From Methylophilaceae bacterium (GTDB lineage: Bacteria > Pseudomonadota > Gammaproteobacteria > Burkholderiales > Methylophilaceae): 16,068 bases of DNA. The notes under the pieces were generated by a model. That model worked only from the letters and a program-made list of their open reading frames with translations, did not search any database and had not been told where the DNA came from. Every line of letters starts with the position of its first letter. Position 1 is the stretch's first letter. Shown here one piece after another: positions 1 through 7,239 of this stretch. Location of the stretch: positions 1-16,068 of the forward strand of contig JANYIK010000169.1 in assembly GCA_025362115.1 (NCBI GenBank). The letters run 5' to 3'. Position numbers and translations under genes: made by a program.

Positions 1-1
1 A

Positions 2-265
2 CAGGCATTGAGCAATGTCAAAAAAGGCATAGAGATGGCCAAGACTTCAGAAAAGCATCTCAGCGGCAAGGCCAAAGATGCCCTGTATGGTATCGAGCCA
101 TTGTACCGTACCGTAGTTCAGCCCAGCATTGACGGCAACACCGTAGATAGCAATATCGAACAGGGAATGTTCGCTGACAATTCCCTGAAGTACATGTCCA
201 CACTGACATTCATCAACGGCACCATCCAAGGCGACAACGTGGCGCTAAGAGGGGGTAATAACTAA
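2..265 (+). CDS. flgB: Flagellar proximal rod protein FlgB, 3' part only
   Basis: This is the C-terminal 87 residues of FlgB, one of the proximal rod proteins that connect the MS ring to the distal rod of the flagellar basal body. The gene is cut by the left edge of the window and the reading frame is open to base 2. The recognisable part is the conserved block around PLYRTVVQPSIDGNTVD, followed by FADNSLKY and TFINGTIQG, which is the helical C-terminal rod domain typical of FlgB. Family members are about 130-140 residues, so roughly the first third is missing. An internal TTG at base 8 is in frame but is not the start. The stop codon overlaps the flgC ATG by one base (TAATG), which suggests translational coupling. 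The operon promoter lies outside the window. Confidence 0.95.
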   Translation, partial: QALSNVKKGIEMAKTSEKHLSGKAKDALYGIEPLYRTVVQPSIDGNTVDSNIEQGMFADNSLKYMSTLTFINGTIQGDNVALRGGNN

Positions 266-678
266 TGAGCTTGTTTAATGTTTTTGATATTGCGGGTTCT
301 GCATTGACGGCGCAATCCATGCGCCTCAATGTGGTGGCCAGTAATATGGCCAATGCCGACAGCGTGACTAGCTCCAACGGTAAACCCTACGTAGCCAAGC
401 AAGTAGTGTTTGAAGCCAAGCCTATCAACAAGGGTTCGCCAAAAGGTACGGCTGGTGTGGTGGTGCAAAAGGTGATTGATGACCCGGCACCAATGAAGCT
501 GGTATACGACCCTTCCAGCCCATACGCTAATCAAGAGGGCTACATCACCATGCCCAATGTGAATGTGGTGGAAGAAATGGTCAACATGATTTCCGCATCG
601 CGCTCTTATCAGGCCAACGCAGAAATGATGAATACCGCCAAACAAATGATCCAGCGCACCATTGCGCTTGGTTCTTAA
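265..678 (+). CDS. flgC: Flagellar proximal rod protein FlgC
   Basis: FlgC (137 aa) is a proximal rod subunit exported by the flagellar type III apparatus, so it has no signal peptide. The N-terminal rod motif runs SLFNVFDIAGSALTAQSMRLNVVASNMANADS (residues 2 onward, with the hallmark NMANADS). The C-terminal helix contains NVNVVEEMVNMISASRSYQANAEM, the D0-type coiled-coil segment shared by all axial rod and hook proteins. Length is normal for the family. The ATG overlaps the flgB stop by one base, and a G-rich stretch at 250-255 (AGGGGG) can serve as ribosome binding site. flgD follows 16 bases downstream. Confidence 0.98.
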   Translation: MSLFNVFDIAGSALTAQSMRLNVVASNMANADSVTSSNGKPYVAKQVVFEAKPINKGSPKGTAGVVVQKVIDDPAPMKLVYDPSSPYANQEGYITMPNVNVVEEMVNMISASRSYQANAEMMNTAKQMIQRTIALGS

Positions 679-694
679 TTAGGAGAAGTAAATC

Positions 695-1363
695 ATGGCA
701 TCAACAACAGTCGATCCAAATGCAGCTCTAGTAGCTCAGACCGCTAAACCTAAAAATGCCGTAACTACCGCTCAAGAGCAGCAAGACCGTTTCTTGAAGC
801 TGTTAGTCACGCAAATGAAGAATCAGGACCCGCTGAATCCTTTGAATAATGCGGAAATCACCTCGCAAATGGCGCAGCTCTCTACTGTGACCGGTATTGA
901 GAAGCTCAATGCCACTTTAGCCGCGATGAGTCAATCGCAAGCTTACCAATCCGCTGCGCTGATTAACCATGGTGTGCTTGCGCCAGGTTCATTTGTTGAT
1001 TTGACTTTCGATAGTGCAGGAAATGGTACTGCACTTGCAGGTGTGGATTTAACTACAGCAGCAGACAGTGTGAAGGTCACGATTAGTGATAACAACGGTA
1101 ATGTAGTGCGCAGGCTGGATATTGGTAAGAAAGATGTCGGTTCATCAATGTTCAGTTGGGACGGTCTGACGGATGCGGGGGCTAAAGCACCAGCAGGATC
1201 CTATAAATTTACTGTACAAGCTACACAGGGTGGCAATACGGTAGCGGCTACCAACCTCGCGGTGGGAACTGTGAACAGCGTGCTGATGAATACAAAGGGT
1301 CCGAATTTGAATGTATCGGGCTTTGGATTAGTAGATTTGTCTGAAGTTAGACAAATCCTCTAA
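695..1363 (+). CDS. flgD: Flagellar hook capping protein FlgD
   Basis: FlgD (222 aa) is the hook cap, a scaffold that sits at the tip of the growing hook and directs FlgE assembly, then is discarded. The N-terminal signature is visible at residues 30-50 (QDRFLKLLVTQMKNQDPLNP) followed by SQMAQLSTVTGIEKLN. Residues about 105-185 form the Ig-like/tudor-like cap domain with VTISDNNGNVVRRLDIG and the FSWDG turn. The end reads LVDLSEVRQIL. A clear ribosome binding site AGGAGAAG precedes the ATG. Length is close to the roughly 230 residues of enterobacterial FlgD. The last codons are embedded in two overlapping inverted repeats (see separate entry). Confidence 0.97.
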   Translation: MASTTVDPNAALVAQTAKPKNAVTTAQEQQDRFLKLLVTQMKNQDPLNPLNNAEITSQMAQLSTVTGIEKLNATLAAMSQSQAYQSAALINHGVLAPGSFVDLTFDSAGNGTALAGVDLTTAADSVKVTISDNNGNVVRRLDIGKKDVGSSMFSWDGLTDAGAKAPAGSYKFTVQATQGGNTVAATNLAVGTVNSVLMNTKGPNLNVSGFGLVDLSEVRQIL

Positions 1364-1364
1364 C
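1334..1364 (+). other. Two mutually exclusive hairpins at the end of flgD
   Basis: A perfect 9-bp inverted repeat (GATTTGTCT at 1334-1342, AGACAAATC at 1349-1357, 6-base loop) covers the last codons of flgD. A second 6-bp repeat (GTTAGA at 1346-1351, TCTAAC at 1359-1364, 7-base loop) spans the stop codon. They share bases 1346-1357, so only one can form at a time. No T-run follows, so neither looks like an intrinsic terminator. A role in mRNA stability, processing or translational coupling to flgE is conceivable. Chance is also possible. Confidence 0.4.
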
Positions 1365-1400
1365 CTTACGACAACAAATTTAGAACTAAGGAGAAATTAA

Positions 1401-2711
1401 ATGGGCTTTCAACAAGGTTTAAGTGGTCTGAATGCATCGTCCAGAAGCTTGGATGTGACTGGTAATAACGTCGCTAATGCCAGTACCATAGGATTCAAGC
1501 AATCCCGTGCAGAATTTGCTGATGTGTATGCCAATTCGCTAGTAGGTGCTGGTACCAATAACATCGGCCTAGGCACTAAGGTGGTTGACGTTACTCAACA
1601 GTTCACCCAAGGCGGTATTACTGTGAGTAACAACCCGCTGGATGTGGCCATCAACGGCGGTGGTTTCTTCCGTGTGAGCAACGCCGGCACACTTAGCTAT
1701 ACCCGTAACGGCCAGTTCCAGTTAGATAAAAACGGATTTGTGGTGACTGCCGAAGGCTACAAGCTCCAAGGTTATCAAGCTACTAGCGGGGTTATATCTC
1801 CTATCGTTACTAACGTGCGTCTGTTCAACCCTGCTAATACAGCAGATATTCCAGCTGTGGCAACTGGAACCAGTACTAGCACCACTACGTTTATCGGAGT
1901 TCAGGCAGGGGTGAATCTGGATTCGCGTGAAGTCGCCCCTATTGTAACGCCTTTCAACTTTGGCAACCCAGCCACTTACAATCGTACGACTGCTATCAGC
2001 GTTTATGACAGCTTGGGTAATGCGCACACCTATCAGATGTATTTTGTGAAGGATCCCGCGGCCGTCCCTGTTCCTGGCAAGTGGTTTGTATATGCCACAG
2101 TGACTAATCCAGCTGGTGCGACGGTGGCTTCTACTGACCTCTCTGGCGGCGGCGTAACTGCGCTTGGTAGCATTACTTTCAACACCTCTGGTGTCCCGCC
2201 CGCTACTACCTTCTCACAAACCATCACTGCGGTGCAATTGGGTTCTCCCGGGATTAACGCTAACCCCTTGGTATTCAATGTTGACTTCTCAAATTCCACC
2301 CAATTTGGCTCCGGTTTCAAGGTCAACAATCTGACCCAAGACGGCTATACCACAGGCTCCTTGGCGGGATTCAACGTGAGTGCTGACGGTACTATCGTAG
2401 GTCGTTATACCAATGGGGTATCGCAAAACCTTGCTCAGGTGACGCTGGACTCTTTCCGCGATCCGCAAGGTTTGCAGCCTATCGGCAATAACCAGTGGTT
2501 GGAAACCTCTGAATCGGGTGCTGCTCTTAACCAAACCCCGGGAACAGACGGTAATCACGGCCCATTACAAGGTGCTGCGACCGAAGATTCCAACGTGGAT
2601 TTGACGCAGGAACTGGTCAACATGATCATCGCTCAACGCGTGTATCAGGCTAATGCCCAAACCATTAAGACGCAGGATTCCATCTTGCAAACCATTGTGA
2701 ATTTGCGATAG
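1401..2711 (+). CDS. flgE: Flagellar hook protein FlgE
   Basis: FlgE (436 aa) polymerises into the hook, the flexible joint outside the outer membrane. The N-terminus MGFQQGLSGLNASSRSLDVTGNNVANASTIGFKQSRAEF (residues 1-39) is the conserved axial-protein D0/D1 start. Residues about 80-130 hold the ISVSNNPLDVAINGGGFFRV-like segment and the FlgE/F/G domain. The variable outer domains (about 150-340) are Thr/Ser/Gly rich. The end, from residue 398, has NVDLTQELVNMIIAQRVYQANAQTI, the D0 coiled coil. It is somewhat longer than the enterobacterial protein (about 400 aa), as is common. An AAGGAGAA ribosome binding site precedes the ATG. The 107-base gap downstream carries a repeat element. Confidence 0.98.
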   Translation: MGFQQGLSGLNASSRSLDVTGNNVANASTIGFKQSRAEFADVYANSLVGAGTNNIGLGTKVVDVTQQFTQGGITVSNNPLDVAINGGGFFRVSNAGTLSYTRNGQFQLDKNGFVVTAEGYKLQGYQATSGVISPIVTNVRLFNPANTADIPAVATGTSTSTTTFIGVQAGVNLDSREVAPIVTPFNFGNPATYNRTTAISVYDSLGNAHTYQMYFVKDPAAVPVPGKWFVYATVTNPAGATVASTDLSGGGVTALGSITFNTSGVPPATTFSQTITAVQLGSPGINANPLVFNVDFSNSTQFGSGFKVNNLTQDGYTTGSLAGFNVSADGTIVGRYTNGVSQNLAQVTLDSFRDPQGLQPIGNNQWLETSESGAALNQTPGTDGNHGPLQGAATEDSNVDLTQELVNMIIAQRVYQANAQTIKTQDSILQTIVNLR

Positions 2712-2725
2712 GTAAATGAGGATAA

Positions 2726-2801
2726 CCGTTCGCCCTGAGTAGCGCGAAGCGCGTATCGAAGGGTGGTTCGATACGGCCTCTGGCCTACTCACCACGAACG
2801 G
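2726..2801 (+). repeat. REP-like double-hairpin element between flgE and flgF
   Basis: A 76-bp imperfect palindrome made of two 38-base arms in inverted orientation (2726-2763 and 2764-2801), with 26 of 38 positions identical when one arm is reverse-complemented. Shared blocks are CCGTTCG, TGAGTAG and TATCGAA. The differing blocks covary: the left arm has CCC and GGG where the right arm (inverted) has TGG and CCA, and the left centre GCGC-GAA-GCGC is replaced by GGCC-AGA-GGCC. Each arm can therefore fold on its own. This is the organisation of REP/BIME-type elements, whose single hairpins are mobilised by RAYT (TnpA-REP) transposases. I recall similar GTTCG...CGAAC repeats from beta- and gammaproteobacteria but could not search. 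No transposase is in the window. Confidence 0.75.
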
Positions 2802-2818
2802 AAATTTAAGGACTTGTA

Positions 2819-3559
2819 ATGGACAGACTGCTCTACATTTCGATGAATGGTGCCAAGCACAGCTTCTATCAACAAGCTGTGCTGGCTAACAATCTGGCCA
2901 ACGCTTCTACCGATGGCTACAAGGCACAGAACACCGCGTTTCGTGCTTTGCCGGTGTATGGTCCTGGTATGCCAACACGCACTTTCGTGGTGGACTCAAC
3001 CCCGAATGCGGATTTGTCCGGCGGCACATTGAAGACTACAGGACGCCCACTAGATTTGGCGATGCAAGGACGTGGCTGGTTTGCGGTGCAAGATACCAAA
3101 GGTGGAGAAGCTTATACCCGTAACGGTGCGCTGGAAATTACCAGTACAGGTTTACTAGTAACCAATACCGGCTTGCCAGTGATTGGTGACGGTGGCCCTA
3201 TCACTGTTCCTGAAGATTCCGAAGTGTATGTGTCTAAAGACGGTACAGTGAGCCTGGTGACTAATAACCAAGTGCAGAACGCGGTGCAAGTGGGACGCCT
3301 TAAATTGGTCAATCCTGCCGACCAAGACTTGGTGCGCGGTGATGATGGCTTGTTCCGTCAGAAAAATGGTCAAGCTGCACCTGCCGACGCAGGTGTCAGT
3401 ATAGCTTCAGGTGTGCTGGAGTCCAGCAACGTTAGCGCTGTCAATACGCTGATTAACATCATCGAGGCCTCGCGGATGTTTGATATGCAAGTGAAGATGA
3501 TGCAGAAGTCAGATGAAAACAACGCAAAAGCTACGCAAATAATGTCGCTTACTGCTTAA
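2819..3559 (+). CDS. flgF: Flagellar proximal rod protein FlgF
   Basis: FlgF (246 aa) is a proximal rod subunit between FlgC/FlgB and the distal rod protein FlgG. The N-terminus MDRLLYISMNGAKHSFYQQAVLANNLANASTDGYKAQ is characteristic of FlgF, because the MDRLLY and GAKH residues separate it from FlgG and FlgE. The middle domain contains DLAMQGRGWFAVQD and AYTRNGALEI (about residues 80-107). The C-terminus has SNVSAVNTLINIIEASRMFDMQVKMM, the D0 helix. Length is typical. AAGGAC sits 7 bases before the ATG. The gene starts 17 bases after the end of the REP-like element, so its translation signals are intact. Confidence 0.97.
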   Translation: MDRLLYISMNGAKHSFYQQAVLANNLANASTDGYKAQNTAFRALPVYGPGMPTRTFVVDSTPNADLSGGTLKTTGRPLDLAMQGRGWFAVQDTKGGEAYTRNGALEITSTGLLVTNTGLPVIGDGGPITVPEDSEVYVSKDGTVSLVTNNQVQNAVQVGRLKLVNPADQDLVRGDDGLFRQKNGQAAPADAGVSIASGVLESSNVSAVNTLINIIEASRMFDMQVKMMQKSDENNAKATQIMSLTA

Positions 3560-3586
3560 TAACTAAAATTACTTTAGGAAAATATC

Positions 3587-4366
3587 ATGCTTAGATCGCT
3601 CTGGATTGCCAAAACCGGGATGGAATCCCAGCAAACCAATATTGACGTTATTTCGCATAACTTGGCCAACGTCAGCACCAATGGTTTTAAGCGTTCGCGC
3701 CCAGTGTTTGAGGATTTGATTTATGTAACCTTACGTCAACCTGGTTCGCAAGCATCGCAGCAAACCCAAGTGCCTTCTGGCTTGCAGCTTGGTACCGGCG
3801 CGCGTCCGGTGGCTACTGAGCGTATCCATATTCAAGGTGGCATCCAGCAGACTGAGAATAATTTTGACATGGCGATACAGGGCAACGGTTTTTTCCAGAT
3901 ACAGCTTCCAGATGGCACCTTGGCCTATACCCGTGACGGTGCTTTCCAAACCAACAACCAAGGCGTGGTTGTGACAGCTAATGGTGACCCTTTGCAGCCA
4001 CAGATTACCGTTCCGGTGGATGCCGTTTCTGTGGCTATTGGTAAAGATGGTACGGTAACGATTACTCAGCCTGGTAATGTCGTGACTACCCAAGGGCCGA
4101 TTACGCTGACCAATTTTATTAGTCCAACCGGTTTGCAAAGTGTCGGTGATAACTTGTACTTGGAAACGACTGCTTCGGGTACGCCTAACACTGGTACTGC
4201 GGGGACCAATGCGCTGGGCAGCATACAACAAGGCTTTTTGGAGAACTCCAACGTCAGCGTGGTGGAAGAATTGATCAACATGATCCAAGCGCAACGTGCT
4301 TATGAAATCAATTCCAAGTCCATTCAGGCTTCGGATCAGATGTTGCAAAGACTGGTACAGTTGTAA
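3587..4366 (+). CDS. flgG: Flagellar distal rod protein FlgG
   Basis: FlgG (259 aa) builds the distal rod, the drive shaft that passes through the P and L rings. The N-terminus MLRSLWIAKTGMESQQTNIDVISHNLANVSTNGFKRSR matches the family. Residues 46-65 carry the FlgG-specific segment beginning YVTLRQPG and ending VPSG; it is present in FlgG and lacking in FlgE, and it is associated with rod rigidity. The FlgE/F/G domain shows FDMAIQGNGFFQIQLPDG (about 93-110). The C-terminus NVSVVEELINMIQAQRAYEINSKSI is the D0 helix. Length is normal. An AGGAAAA ribosome binding site precedes the ATG. Confidence 0.98.
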   Translation: MLRSLWIAKTGMESQQTNIDVISHNLANVSTNGFKRSRPVFEDLIYVTLRQPGSQASQQTQVPSGLQLGTGARPVATERIHIQGGIQQTENNFDMAIQGNGFFQIQLPDGTLAYTRDGAFQTNNQGVVVTANGDPLQPQITVPVDAVSVAIGKDGTVTITQPGNVVTTQGPITLTNFISPTGLQSVGDNLYLETTASGTPNTGTAGTNALGSIQQGFLENSNVSVVEELINMIQAQRAYEINSKSIQASDQMLQRLVQL

Positions 4367-4390
4367 AATTAGGTGATGAGGTTGAATAGT

Positions 4391-5095
4391 ATGATTCGTT
4401 ATGGTTTTTTGCTTATTGCTGCTTTGGTGCTGGTGGGTTGCGATACCGATCCGCCGACCCGCGTGCAATTGCCAACAACGATACGCCCAAACCCTGTACC
4501 AGTGGCAGCAGCGGATGGTTCTATCTATCACGCTGCTAATAGTCGTCCAATTTTCGAAGACCGCCGCGCTCGTTTTGTGGGTGATACGATTTCCGTGCTA
4601 TTAGTAGAAAAAACCTCAGCCAACCGCAAAACTAAAGAATCTGCCGATCGCACCTCCAGCGCGGCTGTGAATATCGGCACACCGAAAGTACTGGGTGTGA
4701 CACCGAGATTACCTTTTTCAGCCAATATACTGAATACTCAAATTGATAACGACTTGAGCTCTAGTTTTAATTCGAGTTCCAAGGTTTCCTCTGCTGACAA
4801 TCAAGATGACGGCAATAGCAACACCGTGACCGGCACAATTACAGTAACGGTGATTGAAGTGTTACCAAATGGCAACCTTAGAGTGAGCGGCGAAAAACAA
4901 GTGGCGGTGAATCAGGGTACAGAATTTGTGCGCTTGTCTGGCGTGGTGAATCCTATCAACATCAGCACCACCAATACTGTGAACTCAACGCTGATTGCCG
5001 ATGCCGTCATCGAAAGCAAGCAGAATCAGTCTATAGACACCGCGCAAGTGCTAAGCGTGATGGCGCGCTTCTTTACGCTAATGTTGCCTTTTTAA
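4391..5095 (+). CDS. flgH: Flagellar L-ring lipoprotein FlgH
   Basis: FlgH forms the L ring, the outer-membrane bushing around the rod. I choose the ATG at 4391 (234 aa) because GAGG at 4378-4381 is a well-placed ribosome binding site and the product then begins MIRYGFLLIAALVLVGC, a compact lipoprotein signal peptide with lipobox LVGC. In-frame starts at 4373 (GTG) and 4376 (ATG) lack good spacing. Family motifs are RPIFEDRRARFVGDTISVLL in the first third and LPNGNLRVSGEKQ followed by EFVRLSGVVNP and ADAVIE in the second. The end ARFFTLMLPF is typical. The residue after the acylated cysteine is Asp, which is unusual for an outer-membrane lipoprotein by the E. coli Lol rule. Confidence 0.96.
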   Translation: MIRYGFLLIAALVLVGCDTDPPTRVQLPTTIRPNPVPVAAADGSIYHAANSRPIFEDRRARFVGDTISVLLVEKTSANRKTKESADRTSSAAVNIGTPKVLGVTPRLPFSANILNTQIDNDLSSSFNSSSKVSSADNQDDGNSNTVTGTITVTVIEVLPNGNLRVSGEKQVAVNQGTEFVRLSGVVNPINISTTNTVNSTLIADAVIESKQNQSIDTAQVLSVMARFFTLMLPF

Positions 5096-5106
5096 GAAAG
5101 ATGGGC

Positions 5107-6216
5107 ATGAAATCTTTATCTTCAAAATTATTCTTGGCATTCCTTGCCGCTTTGCTGTTTTCAGCTTCGGTGCAGGCTGAACGCATCAAAGACATTGCGT
5201 CTCTGCAAGGCGTGCGTTCCAACCAACTAGTGGGTTATGGCTTGGTAGCAGGACTTGATGGCACAGGTGATCAAACCACGCAAACCCCGTTTACCGTACA
5301 AAGTATTGCCAATATGTTAGGCCAATTGGGAGTGAATATTCCTGCTGGAACTAACCTGCAACTGAAAAACGTGGCTGCGGTGATGGTGACGGCTAATCTG
5401 CCAGCCTTTGCCAAGCCTGGACAGCAATTGGATATTACGGTTTCGTCACTGGGCAATGCCAAGAGTTTGCGTGGCGGTACTCTGCTGATGACTCCGCTCA
5501 AAGGTGCGGATGGACAAATCTACGCCATGGGGCAAGGCAATATGGTGGGTGTGGGTGCAGGAGCGGCAGCGGCTGGTTCCAGTGTGCAAATCAATCATCT
5601 CAATGCTGGGCGTATCCCTAATGGTGCTACGGTAGAACGTGCGGTGCCTACTGCAGTGGGTCAAGGCGCTTTCATTAATTATGAGCTCAATCAATTTGAC
5701 TTCACCACTGCTTCTAGAATGGTGAATGCGATCAACCGTAGCTTTGGTAATGGTACGGCAGTGGCCGTGGATGGTCGTTTGATTCAAGTGAACGCCCCTG
5801 CTGATCCTAATCAGCGCATCGCTTTCATCTCCCGCGTGGAAAACCTTTCTGTTGCTCCTGGTGAGGATATTGCCAGAATCATTTTGAATGCGCGCACTGG
5901 TTCTATCGTCATGAACAAAGAAGTGACTTTGGATTCTGTCGCGGTGGCGCATGGGTCTTTGTCGGTGATTATTTCCAGTGAACCTCTGGTGAGCCAGCCT
6001 AATGCGTTGTCGCAAGGCAGTACTGCCGTCGGCGCGCAGGCTGAAATCGAAATCAAGGAAAAGAAAGGTGAGCTGGTCATGTTGCGCTCTGGTGCCACTT
6101 TAGGTGAAGTGGTCAAGGCGCTCAATGCCGTCGGTGCCACACCACAAGATTTACTCGCCATTCTGCAAGCGATGAAGTCCGCAGGTGCGCTCAAAGCCGA
6201 GTTAGAGGTTATTTAG
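5107..6216 (+). CDS. flgI: Flagellar P-ring protein FlgI
   Basis: FlgI assembles the P ring in the periplasm/peptidoglycan around the distal rod. The ATG at 5107 (369 aa) is favoured over the one at 5101 because AAGAAAG at 5094-5100 then lies at proper distance. The protein starts with a Sec signal peptide: two lysines, a hydrophobic core LFLAFLAALLF, and cleavage after VQA at residue 24, giving mature ERIKDIASLQGVR. Family blocks are NQLVGYGLVAGLDGTGDQT, the NMLGQLGVNIP segment, NVAAVMVTANLPAFAKPGQ, and the C-terminal LRSGATLGEVVKALNAVGATPQDLLAILQAMK. Length is normal. The start lies 11 bases after flgH stop, consistent with coupling of ring-protein synthesis. Confidence 0.97.
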   Translation: MKSLSSKLFLAFLAALLFSASVQAERIKDIASLQGVRSNQLVGYGLVAGLDGTGDQTTQTPFTVQSIANMLGQLGVNIPAGTNLQLKNVAAVMVTANLPAFAKPGQQLDITVSSLGNAKSLRGGTLLMTPLKGADGQIYAMGQGNMVGVGAGAAAAGSSVQINHLNAGRIPNGATVERAVPTAVGQGAFINYELNQFDFTTASRMVNAINRSFGNGTAVAVDGRLIQVNAPADPNQRIAFISRVENLSVAPGEDIARIILNARTGSIVMNKEVTLDSVAVAHGSLSVIISSEPLVSQPNALSQGSTAVGAQAEIEIKEKKGELVMLRSGATLGEVVKALNAVGATPQDLLAILQAMKSAGALKAELEVI

Positions 6217-6225
6217 GTTTACCCC

Positions 6226-7140
6226 ATGGCACTCGACGCATTAGCCAATCAACTCGCAATTAATCCGCAATCGCTGGATCAGGTCAAGCTACAGGCTAAA
6301 AAGCAGGATACGCATGACGGTATCAAGACCGCTGCACGCCAGTTCGAGGCTTACTTCTTGCAGCTTATGCTGCGTACCATGCGTGAATCGGTACCTAAAG
6401 ACGGCCTGTTCGACAGCGAAGAATCCAGAACCTTCACCGACATGTTCGACCAGCAGATGGCACAAACCGTCTCGCAGGGTAAAGGCTTGGGCATGGCTGA
6501 TGTGCTGTTGGCGCAAATTGAACGTAGCCTGCCTAAGTCGGCAGGTGGTGTCGGTGTAAGCCAACCAACGACTTATGACATTCCCTTGCCGACCGGAGCC
6601 ACAACGGGACTTATGAATGGTGTGCTGTCTGCCAATCCGGTAGAAGCTTCTACTTCTAATGAATTCATACAAAAAATGCAGCCGTATGCCACCGCAGCGG
6701 CAAAAACGCTAGGGGTGCCAACAGAGACATTATTGGCGCAAGCCGCTGTTGAAAGCGGCTGGGGCAAAAAAGAACTAAAAACTGCAGACGGTAGTAACAG
6801 CTATAACGTGTTCAACGTCAAGGCTGGAACGCAGTGGACTGGCTCGACTACGGTGAAGGACGTTACCGAGTACATGCATGGGAACATGGTGAAGAGTTCC
6901 GAGAAGTTTCGTGTCTATGGCTCATATGATGAAGCCTTCGCCGATTACGCCAAACTTATTAGCGGAAATTCGCGTTATGCAAAAGCGTTGAATCAAGATG
7001 CCACAGGCTTTGTGAATGGATTGCAGCAAGGTGGTTTTGCTACTGATCCCAACTACGCCTCCAAGATTATGGGTGTGGTCAACAGCAACTCATTCCGTGA
7101 TCTTTTCAAGCTAAATTCGCTGCAAGGTGTGATTGGGTAA
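6226..7140 (+). CDS. flgJ: Flagellar rod assembly protein/peptidoglycan hydrolase FlgJ
   Basis: FlgJ (304 aa) is the two-domain form found in beta- and gammaproteobacteria. The N-terminal rod-scaffold domain (about residues 30-100) contains AARQFEAYFLQLMLRTMRES and FTDMFDQQMAQTVSQGKGLGMADVL. A linker of about 45 residues leads to a C-terminal glycoside hydrolase family 73 domain (about 148-290), which opens the peptidoglycan for rod passage. Likely catalytic and conserved residues are visible: E176 in AAVESGWG, E215 in VTEYMHG and D240 in FADYAKLI, positions that correspond by motif to the active-site acids described in Salmonella. It is exported by the type III route, so no signal peptide is expected. 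The weak AGG before the start overlaps the flgI stop. Its last codons form part of a terminator-like hairpin. Confidence 0.97.
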   Translation: MALDALANQLAINPQSLDQVKLQAKKQDTHDGIKTAARQFEAYFLQLMLRTMRESVPKDGLFDSEESRTFTDMFDQQMAQTVSQGKGLGMADVLLAQIERSLPKSAGGVGVSQPTTYDIPLPTGATTGLMNGVLSANPVEASTSNEFIQKMQPYATAAAKTLGVPTETLLAQAAVESGWGKKELKTADGSNSYNVFNVKAGTQWTGSTTVKDVTEYMHGNMVKSSEKFRVYGSYDEAFADYAKLISGNSRYAKALNQDATGFVNGLQQGGFATDPNYASKIMGVVNSNSFRDLFKLNSLQGVIG

Positions 7141-7156
7141 TAAATCACACTTTTTT
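7127..7156 (+). terminator. Putative intrinsic terminator of the flgB-J operon
   Basis: GTGTGATT (7127-7134) and AATCACAC (7143-7150) form a perfect 8-bp stem with an 8-base loop, followed at once by six T residues (7151-7156). The flgJ stop codon lies in the loop. The stem has only three G-C pairs, so termination may be partial and flgKL may receive some read-through from the upstream operon. Confidence 0.65.
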
Positions 7157-7177
7157 GCTGGGTTTTTACGCTTGGCA

Positions 7178-7229
7178 AGGCTTATAAAATAAGGCGACTA
7201 AGCAAATTTGATAGGCTCATAAAATTTGC
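7178..7229 (+). promoter_or_regulatory. Direct and inverted repeats upstream of flgK
   Basis: Two near-identical 13-mers, AGGCTTATAAAAT (7178-7190) and AGGCTCATAAAAT (7213-7225), match at 12 of 13 positions and start 35 bases apart. Overlapping them is a perfect inverted repeat, GCAAATTT (7202-7209) and AAATTTGC (7222-7229), with a 12-base spacer. They sit just upstream of the sigma-28-like promoter and could be regulator binding sites. The TATAAA within the first copy could also be a -10 element, but no convincing -35 accompanies it. In DNA this AT-rich, chance repeats are possible. Confidence 0.35.
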
Positions 7230-7239
7230 AAAATTTCAC

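Noticed and set aside
8..265. TTG at base 8 as the start of an 85-residue protein
   Set aside because: The frame is open to the window edge and the sequence is the C-terminal part of FlgB, so this is an internal codon.
2712..2818. The flgE-flgF gap as an insertion-sequence remnant
   Set aside because: No transposase fragment or target-site duplication is visible; the paired hairpin structure fits a REP-type element better.
3731..4531. 266-codon open frame on the minus strand across flgG and the start of flgH
   Set aside because: It is the antisense shadow of well-recognised genes, has no recognisable domain or ribosome binding site, and is rich in His/Arg/Thr as expected of a shadow frame.
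5446..6015. 189-codon minus-strand open frame inside flgI
   Set aside because: Composition (many His, Arg, Thr, Ile) is that of the complement of a coding strand; flgI is intact on the other strand with full family motifs.
7151..7200. A sigma-54 (-24/-12) promoter upstream of flgK suggested by CTTGGCAAGGC
   Set aside because: GGCA is present but no GC at the required 10-base distance in a TTGC context; the sigma-28 match is far better.
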